Source: G963667675 sp965197565 (lineage in GTDB: Bacteria; Chloroflexota; Dehalococcoidia; Lucifugimonadales; UBA3495). From it: DNA of 64,000 nucleotides. Within the stretch, counting starts at the first letter, position 1. Each line of letters begins with the position of its first letter. A program made the translations under genes and the position numbers. Positions 63,217 through 64,000 of the stretch are shown here, in pieces. The notes beneath the pieces are model-generated. The model did no database searches and was not told the origin of the DNA. It was given only the letters and a program-made list of their open reading frames with translations. Where the stretch lies: positions 186,001-250,000 of the forward strand of contig CBDANK010000004.1 in assembly GCA_965197565.1 (NCBI GenBank), in the 5' to 3' direction.

Positions 63217-64000
63217 CTATCCGTCTGACCGTTCAGCAACTCCTAGGTGAACAGGAATTGGTCCTGGATGGCTCATCGCTGGATGAACTGGAACATTCTC
63301 TGAAAGAGACGGAAGAAGGATTCGAGGCGAGCCAGTCCAAATTAAACGTTGTAAGGTCTGCCCTCCAATACTTTGAGGTTGCTGAGGGTGAATCGGATCA
63401 TGAGACCTGCCCATCCTGCAACACCCAATTCCAGTTAGGAGAATTGAGAACGATATTGCTGGACTGGGAATCTAGCGGAGACAAGGCAACCAATGAACTG
63501 TTGGACCGACGAGACGCTCTGAGAGAACGAATATCTGCAGCCAAACAATTGGCAGATCAAACACAGGCCCATGAGACACAGATCACCAAGCACCAAGGCG
63601 ACTTGGCTACTGCCCTAGAACATGGACAGGATGCATTTGGCCTGCCGTCCCCGGTTACATCCGATTCACTCCAAGTTTATTTCGAAGAAGTCCGCAAAAG
63701 TTGTGAGGAATTGGGCCACGCGCTAAGTTCCCGTGAGGAAGCTTATGATGATTGGAAGACGCGGATAGATAATGTTAGGCGAGAGGTGCAGTTCCGTAGA
63801 TTCCTTAACCAAAAGACCAGGCTGCAACGTCTGTACGACAGAGACTATGCGGCCTTGCACGACAACCTCAAAGAAATGAGCGACTTGCGTAATATCGTCG
63901 ATGAAACCCGTGGGTTGCTCAATTCACATTTGCGAGAGCGCCTGCAAAAGGACCTTCCACCAGTGGGGGAGGAGATGACAGAAGTCTACCTCCGGCTGAC
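63217..64000 (+). pseudogene. SMC/Rad50-like ATPase, central fragment with zinc hook
   Basis: From ATC at 63219 the frame is open to the window end: RLTVQQLLGEQELVL, heptad-rich stretches such as LEHSLKETEEGFEASQSKL, a zinc-hook motif CPSCNTQF (63408-63431), a second coiled coil, and VGEEMTEVYLRLT at the edge, approaching the C-terminal head. The N-terminal head with Walker A is missing between 60217 and this piece, so the gene cannot yield a working ATPase even if the IS left precisely. The remaining 3' end lies beyond the window. Confidence 0.75.

Overview
The window is a GC-rich bacterial chromosome segment with no rRNA, tRNA or CRISPR array that I could see. Several features suggest a Chloroflexota genome, perhaps a SAR202/Dehalococcoidia-like lineage: lipoproteins with long Pro/Thr/Ala linkers after the lipobox, plant-type LRR repeats in a bacterial lipoprotein, an imuB-dnaE2 pair under a GAAC-N4-GTTC type SOS box, and many IS110, IS630 and IS3 elements. 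This is inferred from style, not from a marker gene.

Layout. 1-2.1 kb holds the start of a GMC oxidoreductase, a SemiSWEET sugar transporter and a hicAB toxin-antitoxin pair. 2.1-16.2 kb is a DNA-repair and mobile-element stretch: an IS630 element, two almost identical IS110 copies (3653-4840 and 14967-16154), recN, a decayed IS3 transposase, an SOS-controlled imuB-dnaE2 mutasome, an SRAP/HMCES remnant and an unusual LRR plus amino-acid-binding lipoprotein. 16.2-24.2 kb is a first candidate defence operon: two uncharacterised proteins, a helicase IV-like protein with topoisomerase-type zinc ribbons, and an SF2 helicase-nuclease related to type III restriction subunits. 24.8-26.6 kb has a serine-recombinase remnant abutting a 5'-truncated histidine kinase and its NarL-type regulator.

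27-40.8 kb, on the minus strand, is a second defence block: a type IIG restriction-modification enzyme whose C-terminal tail looks like an antitoxin and overlaps a RelE toxin gene; a HEPN-motif protein; a fused PLD-SNF2 helicase-nuclease; small proteins; and a 1503-residue STAND-like NTPase with an N-terminal nuclease-like domain. 41.6-44.7 kb holds an FRG-TPR protein, a small GIY-YIG-like protein and a trypsin-like lipoprotein. 45.3-51.6 kb is a third, tightly overlapping operon of DUF6361 protein, PLD nuclease and SNF2-type helicase.

After a second IS630 element (52.06-53.3 kb), a sparse stretch leads to a 23-bp inverted repeat and then the most novel pair: a Ser/Thr protein kinase fused to a UPF1/Dna2-like SF1 helicase (54607-58098), followed by a winged-helix/coiled-coil/PLD nuclease (58108-59616). 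The window ends with a small gene and an SMC/Rad50-like ATPase with a zinc hook. That ATPase gene is broken by an IS3 element that itself carries a nested IS110, with loss of the ATP-binding head.

Overall, 16-64 kb reads as a defence island. A helicase is paired with a PLD nuclease three separate times: fused in one protein, as the DUF6361 operon, and with the kinase-helicase. IS elements mark the edges of most blocks and probably drive assembly and decay. Functions of the candidate systems are inferred from domains and gene order; none is proven by sequence alone.
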